A stretch of DNA of 64,000 nucleotides from Periconia sp. R9002 (lineage: Eukaryota > Ascomycota > Dothideomycetes > Pleosporales > Periconiaceae), in assembly GCA_023627715.1 (NCBI GenBank), contig JAMAHW010000034.1, positions 62,001 to 126,000 of the forward strand, in the 5' to 3' direction. The notes below the pieces were generated by a model. The model saw nothing but the letters and a program-made list of their open reading frames with translations, searched no databases and was not told where the DNA came from. The position numbers and the translations under genes were made by a program. Position 1 is the first letter of the stretch. Each line of letters starts with the position of its first letter. Shown piece by piece: positions 11,931 through 24,512 of the stretch.

Positions 11931-13247
11931 ATGGCTCGTTCGATGGCGGAAAGAAGGGTATACCTTGCGTGTAGGGCCATATTTACTGGCCAGACTGCGC
12001 AGGTACGCAAGCCAAAAAAGATCCGCGAACTTGTCGAGCAGCGAAAAATTTCTCTTCAGCCACTAGTTTCAGAGCTTGGTGTAGAAGGATTAGTTGGCTT
12101 CCTGAAAGATTTATTGGATGACCGGATATTTGAATCAGAGCGGCGAGCAAAGACAGAGTTCCCTGAGCTGTTCCCTTCTTCACCAGTAAAAGATATACAA
12201 CGTGCAGAGTCAGAAAACCATGCCGTACAGTCCGTTGCGGAAACTCTGGAAGAGATAGAATCTCTGAATTACATCGGGAATACGTCACTCGTCACAGACA
12301 TCGTACGAATCAGTGAAGGAGACTGAGCGTGATATGGAGTTTTTATATGAGATTGGAGATAGATCAGGAGATCAAAATGATGATCAACATGAAAAAAGAT
12401 GTGTTGGGAATGATGGAACGGTTTCTGGTAAGAAATCACCTCTCAGTATCACCAGTACTTACTAAACACCCCAGCCCAACCCGTAAGCGACGACTTGCCG
12501 TCACTGTACCCATCTCGTGTTCCATATATGCCACAACATATTATCCTCACAACCACCCAGCAAATCCTCGAGGAATGCTGCTTTGACTTTGTCAAACATT
12601 GGCAGCCATCGATAGTCTTGAGCAAGGGCTGGGACTGTGCGGAGGCAGGTGAATTGACCCAATGGACTCGCATGATATCTAACCATTCTGGAAAGCTCCC
12701 AGCGCATGCTTTTACGTTGAGCGACGAGGCTTCTCTCGATTCCCTCCTCTTTGCTACAAATAAAATCCGAAACAGCGCAGTCCATCGGCTCAGCATGACA
12801 GCTCGGGGCGTTAGTCAATTAGTCGAGTCTGACCGAAATTTAGCAGAGGCTCTTCAAGACTCTCTACGTTCTGCCCAGCTGAAAGAGCTCCATCTTGATA
12901 TTGATAGCAAGGTCAAGGCTATGGAGCTCAACAAGAATGTCCTAGAAGATGAGTTTGCTCGCCAACTCGAAGACATTGGTCGGCAACGCAAAGATCTTGA
13001 TGAGAAGGAAGAGCGCATAGGAGCAGACCTACGCGCTAAAGACTTGGAGAATACACTTCTCATTGGCTCCTTACTTGAGGAATCAGTGAAACGGATATTT
13101 GACGAAGGCTCTAAGTCGGACCATGTACCAAAAGAGGAAACAGAGAGTGACAAAGCTGGGAAAGAAACCATGCTGAATGGGTGGAAACAATATTTGGAGC
13201 TGCTGATGCCGCGCTTTTCCTTTGGCATAAAATCTCCAGTAGCGTAA
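11931..13247 (+). CDS. Fungal hypothetical protein with C-terminal coiled coil
   Basis: Proposed exons 11931-12224, 12298-12427 and 12475-13247 give 398 residues. The second intron (GTAAGA donor, CTTACTAA branch, CCCCAG acceptor) is convincing. The first (GTACAG donor, 73 bp) is needed because the frame ends in TGA at 12324-12326 while downstream coding is in another frame; a one-base frameshift is the alternative. The N-terminal part has 'AERRVYLACRAIF', the middle is acidic, then comes 'IRNSAVHR' and a heptad-rich coiled coil from about residue 265 to 330. This layout recalls a lineage-specific ascomycete family of unknown function. The start is uncertain: coding-like sequence continues in frame to about 11847 without an ATG, implying an upstream exon. 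I assign no function. Confidence 0.55.
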
Positions 13248-13857
13248 GAACAGAATGATGTGCAAAAACAGAACATATTACAGCCCATGTGCTGTCGTGA
13301 GAATAAATTGGGTTTAGATGGGTTAGTCATTTCTTCATCTTTCGCCTTAAGCATGCGCACCTATTGGTTCGGTCAATTTGAATATCAAGTCGAACGCTGG
13401 CTGCTTTGTGTCCGACATCATGGTTACTGTGATTCGGTTGCAAGTTTCATGCCAAATAATCAAAATCGACTCCAGGGATGAGAAAATTCTGACAGGATCG
13501 GATTAGTCCTAATAATGGTACGATACACAAGTTCAACCTTCCTACTGCACATATGAGCAACCAAAATAGAGCAATCAAAAATATGTGCTACTTGTACCAC
13601 GGTAATATGCTCGAAAGTTACGACAAAGAGTATTTGGAACTGGTGCTCACTCTCAAAAAAGGTTTAACCACTCAGGGTAGCTTGTCCTAAATAAAAAGTT
13701 CATTCATTGAAAAGGCTATCAGGGCATACACTAGGTTATGCTTATAGAAACTTCAGAGCACACAATGTCGAGAGCTACATTATTTCTAGTTCATAAAACT
13801 GACCAACAGTCGGTTGTAAGGATGTCTCGCTTTTGAATAAACTTTTTTTGTGTCCTC
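13248..13857. other. Convergent 3' spacer, no gene
   Basis: AT-rich 610 bp between two convergent genes. Nothing beyond probable 3' untranslated sequence was seen. Confidence 0.6.
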
Positions 13858-14949
13858 CTAGACCTCGACCTTGACATTGGTCAACTCACAACTCAAGTTC
13901 CATAACTTGGTCTCGCCTTCCTCGTCAAACGCATGCGGGGCATATCCCGGGTCCAGAATCGTCTTCAAATTCTTGGCTGGTCCACTGACGCCGCAATTGC
14001 ACAGATACTTCTCTCCAACTCCTTCTAGCGCCGGTGCGGTCGCTGCCCATGTTGAGGTTGAAGCGCCCTGCTCAATCGACAGCATGAATGCCTGCGCCGC
14101 AGGATTGGTTTGCCAATCGTCTGACATGTCCGAGGGTATACTCTGAATATGCACGTATAGCGGAGTGACGATGGCTCCGGGGTGCACGGCAAGAGCATGG
14201 ACACCGCGCGAGCCGTACGTGCGATTAATGTAGTTGGCTAACCACAAGTTCGCGGTCTTGGACTGTCCATAGCTTACCCAGGCGTCGTAATTCTTCGTGA
14301 GGTTGTAGTCATCAAGTAGGACAGGGGAGTAGCGGTGGCCGGAGGATGTGAGCATAACGACACGGGAGTTGAAGGAGGGAGATGTGCTCTTCAGGAGAGT
14401 GGGAAGAAGCAGTGCAGTCAGGGTGAAGTGGGCGAGGTGATTGACGCCGAACTGGCGCTCAAAACCATCGACTGTCGTACTACGTTCTGGAAGACCCATA
14501 ATACCTATTGATTGCATAAGTTGTGAGTCCTGGATCCAAAAGGCTTTCCTACACAAATACTAACCTGCATTGTTCACAAGCACGTTTAGCTTGTCAGACT
14601 TGGCGAGGAAAGCCTGAGCAGCAGCTTTTACTGACTCGAGCTTATCCATGTCCATCTCGATCGCTTCGAGTTTTCCTTCACCCTGTGTGGATTTGCGAAT
14701 GTCTTCAATGACGTTGCTGGCTTTGCCGAGGTCGCGAGCCGTAATGTAGACATCAGCGTTGGTGGTGAAGAGTGCACGCGCTGTCTCAACCCCAATTCCA
14801 GACGTGCCTCCTGTCACGAGTACAACTTTGCCAGCCCATTTCCCAGCAAGGTTGTTATCTTGAATAACTTGAAGAGCAGTCGGACGCGCATCGCCAGGTC
14901 CCTTAGGCTCAAGGAAGTGCTCTGCGTAAGGATTGAGTGGGTCGGACAT
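13858..14949 (-). CDS. Short-chain dehydrogenase/reductase
   Basis: NAD(P)-dependent oxidoreductase of the SDR superfamily, closest in style to WW-domain-oxidoreductase / retinol-dehydrogenase-like fungal proteins. Exons 14949-14565 and 14504-13858, separated by a 60-bp intron (GTTAGT...CAATAG), give 343 residues. The cofactor motif TGGTSGIG is at 46-53, NNAG spans the exon junction near 126-129, the catalytic serine is near 183 (LTSSGHRYS), and YGQSK gives Tyr207 and Lys211. All catalytic residues are present. The C-terminal extension after residue 250 is usual for this group. The substrate is unknown. No neighbouring biosynthetic genes indicate a pathway; the P450 is about 9 kb away and not obviously linked. 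Confidence 0.92.
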
Positions 14950-17900
14950 GTTTACGTTTCAAAATAGGGTTGCCAATGCAGAGAAAATGAGAATCGATGA
15001 TTAAAATGATGTTGATGGTGATAGCAAAAGCCATGACTTTATACTTCTAGATAAGTACTCCATAGTCTTCCTCTTTGGATAGCCGTGGTGATGCGCATCG
15101 CCTAATTACCAAAAGTAGTCTTGTAGCCGGCAATGCTCCATCCATTCTAGTGATCTAAACAGTTTGAAAGAATCAAAATGCAAGCGGATTATCTAGCCGT
15201 CGTATATTTCGTGTTGGTTATGCTTGCAAGAACTGACAAAGATGAAAATGCAATGACTGATGGCCCGGAGGTTGCGCAATCGGGACTAGCTGGGGCAACC
15301 AGCTGCAACCTTATCTAGACATCTAGACTTTTAAACAGCATTATTCTCGTTTAATATTGCCTAAAACGTTTTCTCTAGCATCGTTCAGTGACTCGTTTCA
15401 GAGCAAAACCTACAGTACTTTCCACGCTAGCTCGCTATTGTGCAAGGAGCCACTGCCATCGAGCATCCAAGAATGCTTGTCTGCGCCATTAGGCCAGCCG
15501 CTGACAAAGTTGCGTAGTAAGGCAAGGCTTCTAGGCATTGCAGCAGCTTCGTAAATCGTGCCTGAGATCTCTGTAGCTTGAGGAGATTCATTTGATGCAC
15601 GTGTGCTCTTCTAATTGCCATACTATTCCAATGCAGGGATGTGCTCCGGTTTGTAGGGGCTCTGATGAACCACACAGCTGTCAGCACTAACACAGATGCA
15701 GAAAATGCACGAATTGATCCTATTTCATTGCTTCATGGTCGTATAAAAAACCTATATCAGAGAGATTTTTTACCCACAAGAGAATCTGATTTGAATGATT
15801 GTGCATAGTATCAACGAACGGAGCTCAACCTTCTGCCGTGGCTTGATTTTGATTTCGAGTGCTTTCTTTACTTATCATGCCCGTGGTTTACGGTAACTTT
15901 GAAACTCTTCTTTCAACTAAGCTTAACCTGGTTGTGATCCACTTCCCTGCCGCTGTAGACGATCAAGAGTCGATTTCCAGCCGCCGTTACCGGCAGGCTA
16001 TTCTGCAAATCATTGTGAGCACGAGCACTGGATCAAACTTGCATGATTAATCCGTCGAAACTTAAAGCAGAGTAATTTGAACTTCTGGGCCGTTCAAATG
16101 CTGAGCAGAAGGTGGTTAAGATCCTCGTAGGTCTTATCTTTGTTAGATATCCAGGTTTAAGGAATGTCTTCTAGATTATAATTCTTATTCCAGTGTGTAA
16201 ACTTTCTGGGAATCATTGTTTTACGTGCTTCAGGCTGAACCAATGAGTCTGGACAGCAAATGTCAAAAAATTATTGGTGAGGGGGGGGGGGTGTTTATAT
16301 TCAGTCACCCGTATTAGAGTATCTTGACCTGCGCTTTGGACATGCGTTTTGCCCAGCCCGTTCATTGGCTCGTATAGTAAGAGAAATACTAAGTCTAACC
16401 CGACGGCTACGTTTTCGTATACCTCAACCTAACGCGGTTTATTGGTAATCTGAGCTAGGTCATATTTTGCCTGTCTCTAAGACATCAATCAGAAACTGTG
16501 GAGGTTATCAGTCAATTTTCATTTCCTCCTGCAGTACGTCTGCGAGCGGGCAGAGTTGAGAATTTGAATAACGATTTGCGTTACTAGGTGCGCTGATGAA
16601 GCGGTACTCTGCTGATTTGATCTGTTATACTGCTAGTCCGAAACTGTTCATAATTATTCGTGAAAAGAATTCTTCAACCAAATTCGTTACATCCGCTATT
16701 TGGAGACCTATTATTGAGGCATGCCGACATCATTTCAACCGTTCATCCCGTCAATACTCAAGTAGGACCCGCCTTCAATTCATGGGTTCAAAAACCTGCT
16801 ATAGCATCTTTACTAAGGTGAGAATAAACAGTGTTATGATAGTAGTCTGATCGCTTTGCTAGAGCTGCTATAGACGGTTGCCACTCTATATAAACATATA
16901 AACCCTTATTAGAGACAAACAACGCAAAGGAGTCGATTTACTTAATCCCTGCAGAGGCAAAAATCTCCCAAAAAAATCTTTACTCCATGAACATAAGCGC
17001 AGAATCCAGACGAAAAATTGATGAGGCTTGAATCCACTCGAGTGTTTTATAACGGCCAGACGTTATCCAATCGTTGTTTATATTGATTTCGTAGTAAACA
17101 TTTCGACTCTCTGGCTCATTTCAATAGAAATTTCCACTTGTGCCATGTCTGCTTTATTAATGCAAGTCACCACAGAGACTTAGCTTATTTGCCCACGGCA
17201 TGGGATAAAAATGCTATATGAAGGTCTTCTAGCGAAATCAAATGATGAGAGGGGAAGCAGAAAGGCGATCATAATGTGATTGCGATACAGATGATAGTTT
17301 CTACCTATCTACGATTATCAACATTGAAACAGGGTTTTCATCCGGAGTAACATGGCCATCATGTGCTACGCAAGTTCCCGCAGATAGATCATTAATAGCT
17401 TTTTTTGCTAGCATAGCGAAACCACCTACAACATATATCATTGGCAGTTTTAACCTACATTTCTCCTTTCCGTTCTATCCGTACGACTGGAGCGGATCGG
17501 CCCGATTGCCGAGACTAGCTTGATGTTGGGTATGCGTAAGACAAATTTCTTTTTGATGCTTGGATAGAAGATGATTCTGTTATGGAACAAAAGAGTTTTC
17601 TTTTTGCTATTACTGAATTGTTTATTTGGAAGATTTGTTGCTTGGACGTAGAGGCAGCGGTGAAGAATTGTTTCAAGTGCTACTGTCAAGGACGAGTTGT
17701 GGTTCGGAAATTTGATGGAAAAAACCAGGGACCACGGAGATAACATGCCCCTGGGGAAAAAAGTACCTCCATATCGGCCCGGAAAACGGGCATAAACAGC
17801 AAGATTAACTTGAACCTGTTCAAGAACTTCTCCATCTTGATTATCCAAGCAGCGATGTAAAACGCTGCGGAACGATTCCGTATTGCGTCATATGCTAGTA

Positions 17901-18110
17901 GTAATGAGATGAGGCTTAGTTATGCTAGGGTGATCGATACGCATTGGGCAGGTCTTAAGGGGAAACAGAAGGTGCACGTACGGACTCATGTCCATGAGTA
18001 CGTATTTAAGGGAGGGATTCCTTGGGATATAGCTATGAGTCGTGCTTGTTTCGTTTTGTTCCTGCAAGCATTCCCAGTAAAGCCAAAAAAAGTTCATTCG
18101 TTTCACAAAC
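14950..18110. other. 3.2-kb gene desert
   Basis: No supported gene. AT-rich, with a G homopolymer near 16281-16291 and several short hairpins, for example a GGTTGC/GCAACC pair around 15270-15310. Frames at 15357-15554, 16596-16850 and 17450-17848 (minus) lack recognisable motifs, and codon use looks random. It probably contains decayed repeats, which I could not classify. Confidence 0.5.
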
Positions 18111-19231
18111 ATGCGCTCTTCACTTCCATCCATCCTCTCTACCCTTGCGGTCGCATCTCAAGCGTTTGCTGCTCCAACAGCAGGCGCAGTCGAGACCCGC
18201 ACTCTCGATGAGATTCATCAAGCTGCTCTGAAAGAAGGCGGTGTCGTGACGTTCTGGCACGGCGGCGACGAGAAGTATCAACAAGACAGCCTCAAGCAAG
18301 CCTTCGAAAAACGGTTCCCGGGCATGACGCTCAATTCAACCGTCGATCTGTCCAAGTACCACGACACGCGCCTCGACGAGCAGATCGCGGCCAAAAATGT
18401 TTACGTCGATAGTATTGTGCTGCAGACGCTGCATGATTACCCGCGCTGGAAAGAGCAGGGCGTCCTGCTGGAGTACAAGCCGCGGGATTTTGAGAGCATA
18501 GCGGAGCCGTTCAAGGATGCTGATGGCGCGTACTATGGGTATGCGATTTTTGGGTGGAGCACGACGTGGAACACGCAAAAGTACAACGGAACTTTGCGGG
18601 ATTTCGCGGACGCGTTGAAGCCGGAGCTCAAGGACAAACTGATTCTTACGTACCCTAACGACGACGACGCTGTGCTTTATGCTTTCGATCTCATGTGAGT
18701 AACTCTCGACTCCTGTTTCGGCTCAGCAATTGGAGAAACTAACAAAAATACAGCATCAAGACCCTCGGCGTCCAATGGTTTGACTCTTTACTTACCCAAA
18801 ACCCAACCTGGGTGCGCGGAAGCGCCACACCAGGAACTCAACTTTCGCTCGCAAACACCTCGTACGTCGCGGCCTTCGGCACAGGCGGGCGTGCTGGTGG
18901 CGGTGTCGTGAACACGACCCGTCCCACCGACGCACCCTTCGTCACCTGGCCCCAGACTGCCGCCATTCTGAAGGACGCCCCTCACCCGGAGGGCGCCAAG
19001 TTACTCCACAACTGGATGTTGAGCGACGAGAGACAGTTTGCTTCACCCCAGTGGACCGTTAGGACTGATGCTCCTGCGAACTTCCCCAACATCTTCGAGG
19101 AGAAAAACACGAATGTTACCGGATTCAGAGAGTTTATGTTGGATAGGGCGAATGTCGAGCGTGTGAGGTTTTGGTTTGAGACGAGGTTGGGTACTGCTCA
19201 GGGTCTTAGCCCACTGGAGGATGCTTTGTAA
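18111..19231 (+). CDS. Secreted ABC-type solute-binding-like protein
   Basis: Two exons, 18111-18694 and 18754-19231, with a 59-bp intron (GTGAGT...ATACAG) give 353 residues. Residues 1-21 form a signal peptide with an AFA-AP type cleavage site. The mature part has 'GGVVTFWHGGDEKYQQDSLKQAFEKRFPG', 'VDSIVLQTLHDYPRWKEQG' and 'DGAYYGYAIFGWSTTWNT', the pattern of family-1 extracellular solute-binding proteins of the Fe3+/thiamine type. Fungi have no cognate ABC importer, so transport in the bacterial sense is unlikely; binding an extracellular ligand is an inference. There are several potential N-glycosylation sites (NST, NGT, NTS, NTT, NVT). The coding part is GC-richer than its flanks. An old transfer from bacteria is plausible for the family, and the intron shows it is long domesticated. 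Confidence 0.85.
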
Positions 19232-19846
19232 ATTCTGTAGGATATGAGTGAACAATGAGATTAAGAAGTCTTGTATGATTTAAGATGCAAGGCAAACTCA
19301 AAGCAGCACTGGTCTACCGAATAGATTTTCTTGGACTTGCGCATAGCCCCCGTTCACATCTGAAGGGACCCATTCTGGGAACGTGACGTGAGGTTCGGTA
19401 GTGACCAAATCGACAAGCAGCTTTTCGCTCTTCGATTCGTACCTTGCGTCATATAAAGGAAAAATAATCTATAACGCACCTGTATATATTGTATATATTT
19501 TGTCACTCATTCATCCTATCCACCAACCACCGAAACAGCGGAGATGATTAAGACATTAGAGATGTTTTACTGAGAATAGGGTAGAGGATAGTAGAGCTTA
19601 AACGGTAAACAATCTATCGCACTGGACAACAAGGTTCATTATCGTCATCATCATCATCGTTAAACTCGTGAAAGCGGAAAAGTAGAAGAACCAAAAGGCA
19701 GCAGTAAACGGAGATAGAAAATAAACACAAAATCCACACCTACGCTTTCAGTTCCCCATCGTCGGCAGAACATCTTCATTCTGATCTCCTCTTTCTCCGT
19801 ACTCTCCATACCTACAGCAGCCAATGTGTGTTGGCACACAGCAACC
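19232..19846. other. Convergent spacer, no gene
   Basis: 3' regions of two convergent genes. A short (CAT)n-like run lies near 19642-19659. No coding signal. Confidence 0.55.
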
Positions 19847-22193
19847 TCACAGCTCCTTCTTCTCTCCATCGCTTCTCTCTATCCTCGCCTTCTCAATAAA
19901 ATCCCTCCCCACCGCAATTGTCTCCTTCCAACCGCGCTGACGATTCCAGAATCGAGTCTCTGCCGAGCTTTCATGCAAGCTCCCCTCCCTAGCATCTTCT
20001 TCCAGCGATTCTCTCGTGATCTTCCCACCGGCATCCGCCATCTTTGGCATGAGCTTCAACTTGCTAAGGTTCTCGTCGAAGTACTGCTTACGGACGAGGA
20101 AGCGCTCGCGGCGTTCCTGTTGAAGGCCGGGGGAGTCGAGCTTGCTGATGGCGATGCGAATGGTCCAGCGAAGAAAGAAGAAGGCGTGTTCGGAGAGGAG
20201 GATGGTGAGGAGGAGTGCCCAAAGGGTGATGTTGGCTGGGTGACCGTCAGGACCGAGGCCGTCATTGGAGAAGAGATAGACGAGGGCTGAGGTGGTGATG
20301 CTGCCGAGCCAGGTGAGGAAAGCGAGGGAGTCGAGCCAGGGTCCAATGGTATCGGCACGCCAGGGAATTGGACGCCGCATTTCAACGCAGATTTTGATGG
20401 CGTCAGCACGCAGCTCGAGCCAGTCATTGACGACGAAGGAGACGGCTGTTAGGGGCCAAACGACAGAGAAGAGAGAGAGGTAGCCAAATTGCATGACCAT
20501 CTCGCGGAGGTCGGTAGTGACGTCGTAGACGTCGAGCTCGGCCTCTTCGCGTACGCGCTTGAGAAATGTAGCGTCCTCTGGTGGATCGTTGACTGAGACA
20601 TCAGGAGGGGTTCCGCCGTTTCTCGCGGCGCGTTCCGACTGCATTTCCTTGTACTTGGAAAAGCCGCGACGTTTCAGGTAGGGGACAATGAGTTCCATTC
20701 CGAGATTGACGATTTGAGCCGTGACAGTGAAGTAAATAACTTGCTTTCGGAGACGGTCTGGGTTGATTGTCCAGTCGGCACTGGGGCCAGCGAGCTGTTT
20801 CTCATTCTCGGCAAATGGACGCACCGCCACGCTGAAGATGTCTAGGTAGGGCACGATGAACTTTCCAAAGGGAACGTAGACAAATGCCGTAAGAAAGATA
20901 CCGAGGTAGGAAGTTATGAAATTGATGACGAAAATCTTTTGAACTAATGATGTGTCATGAGCAGACTGAGTCTCATAGTTTTCGTATTCAGTCAGTTGAG
21001 TAGCCATTTTCATGAGGATGCTAGTGAAGATTGGCATGAAAGCAGTGAGAATGCCAGTAGGAATGAAGACCTAGAAAAAGGTTAGTACACGAACGAAAAG
21101 TTTCTAGAAAAGCACATACCAATAGCCACTTCAATGGACCATCATAGACCTCCGAAATGAACACCTCGATGCCAAAGCATGTGGCGATCAGAGTACCCAG
21201 CAAAAACACGGCAATTAGGACAAAAGGCACTTGCCAAAGTTGTCTCTGCAACCGCGTGGCAGACGGGAAGAACCCAACGCTTTCACCAGTAACTGGATCA
21301 GTGATCTGCTTTTCGTACTTGAAATCTTTCCTCTTTTGCTCGATTCTGGAAACATTGCGGACGCCCCAGCGAACGCCCAGATCAGCTTCTTGGTGCCTCC
21401 AGTACTCGGTAAAAACGGTACACCACAGTGCGTTCACGATTCCGTAGATGGGTGAAAAATGGCCAAGGAACAACCAAGAGAACAGCCCAAAAGCAGCTGG
21501 AAACAGCAAGAAGGTAAAGTAGCTCTGGGTGAAGGCGAAGTAGAAGGCGATTTTTTCGCCCAATCGGTTCCGGATATCGTCCAAATCCTCCGTCTTAAGG
21601 AAGTAGGAAGATGTCCATTTCTTGATCCAATCTTTGTTGTACGCATGGTCATGCAACGCGAACAAGGCCTCGACGTCCTCCCACTCCCCCTCTTTTGGTG
21701 TAATCCCAGCACCGCCTTCAGATACAGGATTGGTGATGAGCTGGTATATGATTCGAAGTCGTTCGGCTTCGTACAGCGGTTCAGCCTCGAGCGCTTCTTT
21801 CGTCTCTTTTGGTGGGGCAGCAGCGCGGACGCCATGAATCCAATCGCGGACCCTAGAATGCTACTTAGCAAGAAATCATAAATGGATAGTAGAATTGTGA
21901 ACTAACCGGGACCTGTACACCTCGCCGAAAAGGTGGTCATCAGATGCTACCCGTAGGAAGAGCAGCACCGAGTGTGAATCCCCGTTGCGGACTTCAGTCT
22001 GCAAGCCCACTGATGCCAGAGCTTCAACAAGCTTCTCAAACCTCGCGATAGCCGTTGCCTTGTCTAGTATCCAGCGGTAAGCCTAATATACGGATACATG
22101 AATAATTGGCCAGCCTGTACCTGTCTTCGCGAACCGATAACTGATGACATAGTCGACGTCCATATTGGTTTGCTGTGCCCGGGATTTTGCCAT
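19847..22193 (-). CDS. TMEM16/anoctamin family scramblase (Ist2-like)
   Basis: Membrane protein of the TMEM16 family, in fungi a Ca2+-activated phospholipid scramblase related to the characterised Aspergillus and Nectria proteins and to yeast Ist2. Exons 22193-22121, 22063-21907, 21852-21120 and 21070-19847 with introns of 57, 54 and 49 bp give 728 residues, matching the family length. The cytosolic N-terminal domain includes 'VDYVISYRF' and 'EVYRSRVRDWIHGVR'; about ten membrane segments follow from 'FYFAFTQSYFTFLLFPAAFG' onward. The Ca2+-site helices contain the conserved 'YLSLFSVVWPL...NDWLELRADAIK' segment with its acidic residues, and 'RRPIPWRADTIGPW' follows. The C-terminus is helical and charged, as in the fungal homologs. 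First-exon splicing was chosen because the TAG acceptor at 22064 restores the family frame (AKT|DKATAIARFEKL). Confidence 0.93.
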
Positions 22194-22628
22194 GGCGGCG
22201 TTGGGTACGCAAGTAAGCTTGCGGAGGGGTTATAGTCAATTATAGGTAAGAATCGAAGGACTTAGGAGGGAGAAGTAAAGTATAATGTATTCTCGACAGT
22301 TAGATTCCTGGAAACTTGCGTGGAGATCCCAGCCAAGGTTTCGGGGAAGCGAACGTCATTGTGTCCAGATCCGCGGGATGATCCCTGCATCACATCCCCT
22401 GTAGCTCTGCAGCACTCCAACCTTCAATAACAACCATCGATTGTTCAGCATTGAACTATTCCCAAACTTAATGGAAAAATAGCTCAATCCCAAAGACTAC
22501 CATGGTATGCAGTCGCAATGACCTTTATCAATTCATGCCTCCTACATACAAAACGTTTATCATGAATGCCACGAGAGCCATATGGCATAAATCCCATCAA
22601 CAAAACTCCCAAACCATTAACACATAAT
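22194..22628. other. Spacer upstream of TMEM16 gene
   Basis: 435 bp between the 5' end of the TMEM16 gene and the 3' end of TYR1, both on the minus strand. It should hold the TMEM16 promoter. I see no specific element and no gene. Confidence 0.55.
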
Positions 22629-24431
22629 TCATGCCTCCTTAGTCTTCTCAAGTATCGTCTTAATCATCTCATTACCCAGCTTCGTAGCCTCGGGGAATCG
22701 CGGCTCGAAATATTCTTGAATTCCCTCAAACTTCTCCCGATACGCATCAAAGTGTCCCAGACTAACCCTCTGGCTCCAGTCGCGCGCCGCAAATGTGAAC
22801 TCGAGGTCATCGGCCCGAAACGTGTTGTCGTTGATGGCGGTATCAATGACTTCTTCGAGTAGTGCCTCGTTACGAAAGAGATATTCTGTAATGCCTAGCC
22901 ACATCCGGAACAGCTACTTCACATTAGCTGCCGAGTATATGGTAGGGATGAACAAAGACAAAACGTACCGGTGTAGAGCAGATCATGTGGTCGTAAGGGA
23001 CTATGCCCAATTTCCACCAACAGTCCACGATTGCGAGAAGGCTGAGATGGTTGTTCTTGAGGCGCTTCTCGGGCAGGTCGCCCAAGCTGAAGCGGTCGAG
23101 AACCTCATCCCTGAGCAGCAGCTCCTGTTTGAGTCGCCCACCTCCAAAGACGGCTTCTCTAGCAGACATGATTCTTTCCCTCAACTCTTCTTTATGCCCC
23201 CCGAGCATGAGCTTGAACAGCTCCGTCACTGACTCGGCGTACTGCTTGATCTGTTTCTGTGCATCGGGATTCAATATCGCAAGGCCAGCATAGACGTGCC
23301 ATTTGTTGGAATATATGCGTAGTGTAATGTTGATCTTGACGTTCTCGATGCCCCCAATGTAGCGTGGGTACTCCCAAGGAAACTGATTGTTCGCCATCCA
23401 TGCAGCTCCCATACTAAGGAATGCAGCATGCGTGACAGCCTGGGTATCCGCAGTGATTCGATCGTGTTGTTCGCGAGTGAGATAGACGTGCTTGGAGCCG
23501 AAGCACGATAGCATTTTCTCGACGAGATTGAAAGCTTCATCGGAAGCTCGGTGTTTGATGAGAACTAATGGCTGACCTTTGGGGTCAACGCCTGGGCCAT
23601 GGAGTGAATGGCAGGATACGATGTGGACATCGCTGGGCAAGTGTTTCTCGAACGCAGCAATCTCGGGTGCCTTGCAGGATGTCTGGCCGCCGACTATAGC
23701 CCCGAGTTTGGTTGCTTATCGGAATCAGCAGTTAGTATTCAGGAACAGCGTATACGGTGGGAGACAAATATACAAGGTCCAAAAGTTTTCACCACAGCAT
23801 CAATATTTTTGGCTTCAACACTGTAAATGATATAGTCGCTGCAGCGTGAGACGAAGTGGCCACTCTGCATGATTTGGATTTTCGGCTGGGACAAGCTCAG
23901 CACAGCTCCCTATGGACAACGATATATAAGAGGATCCTACTCTTCCTTTGAACTCTTCCACTAAAGCCTCAAACTTCTCAGGAACATCGCAAGCGTTAAC
24001 CCTACCACCCAAAACGATCAGTCCATGTTAGATGATTAAGCGGAATCTATGAGGCATCCAGTCAGCAGAAGTCCCAGAGCTTTTCAAAGCAAGAGGAATC
24101 AAAAGAGAAAAGATAGATCAGAGTTGTATAAAGTTAGGTAGCGAGAATTCACATCAGTGACAGCAACGCGCCTGCAACCCACGCCCAAGACGGGAGCAGG
24201 AGAGACACGCGCCATACTCGAGCCAAATGCACTCACAGTCATCATTGCAAAAAAGAAAACAAAGGAGTAGTTGAAGGAAGAGACTTACCAAGAGAAAAAG
24301 CAAGATTCCAGAAGCGACAAGCTCACGAGACCAGCAAGAACTCACTTCCAGCCCGCATCACTCAGTCGACGGGCGTACATCTTCCCCATGTCGCCCATAC
24401 CGATAACACCGATACTCTTGCCATCTTCCAT
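22629..24431 (-). CDS. TYR1: Prephenate dehydrogenase (NADP+)
   Basis: Oxidatively decarboxylates prephenate to 4-hydroxyphenylpyruvate in tyrosine synthesis. Five exons (24431-24346, 24001-23941, 23885-23774, 23714-22969, 22913-22629) give 429 residues, close to yeast Tyr1 (452). The cofactor-binding GMGDMG lies at residues 11-16. Other family blocks are SDYIIYSVEAKNI, GAIVGGQTSCKAPE, HSLHGPGVDPKGQPLV, ITADTQAVTHAAFLSMG, IYSNKWHVYAGLAI, PYDHMICSTPLFR and the C-terminal GNEMIKTIL. Intron 3 has a perfect TACTAAC branch site. Intron 1 is 344 bp, far longer than the others, yet both junctions fit the family (SDAGWK|VNACD). It is divergent from RPS14 across a 238-bp spacer that contains a 9-bp-arm palindrome. 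Confidence 0.95.
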
Positions 24432-24512
24432 TGTGACGGCGTTATGCAGTTGACGGTGTAATGGACAGGTTCAGACCATGGCGATTGAAGAAGAATTGAA
24501 AGATTGAGATGC

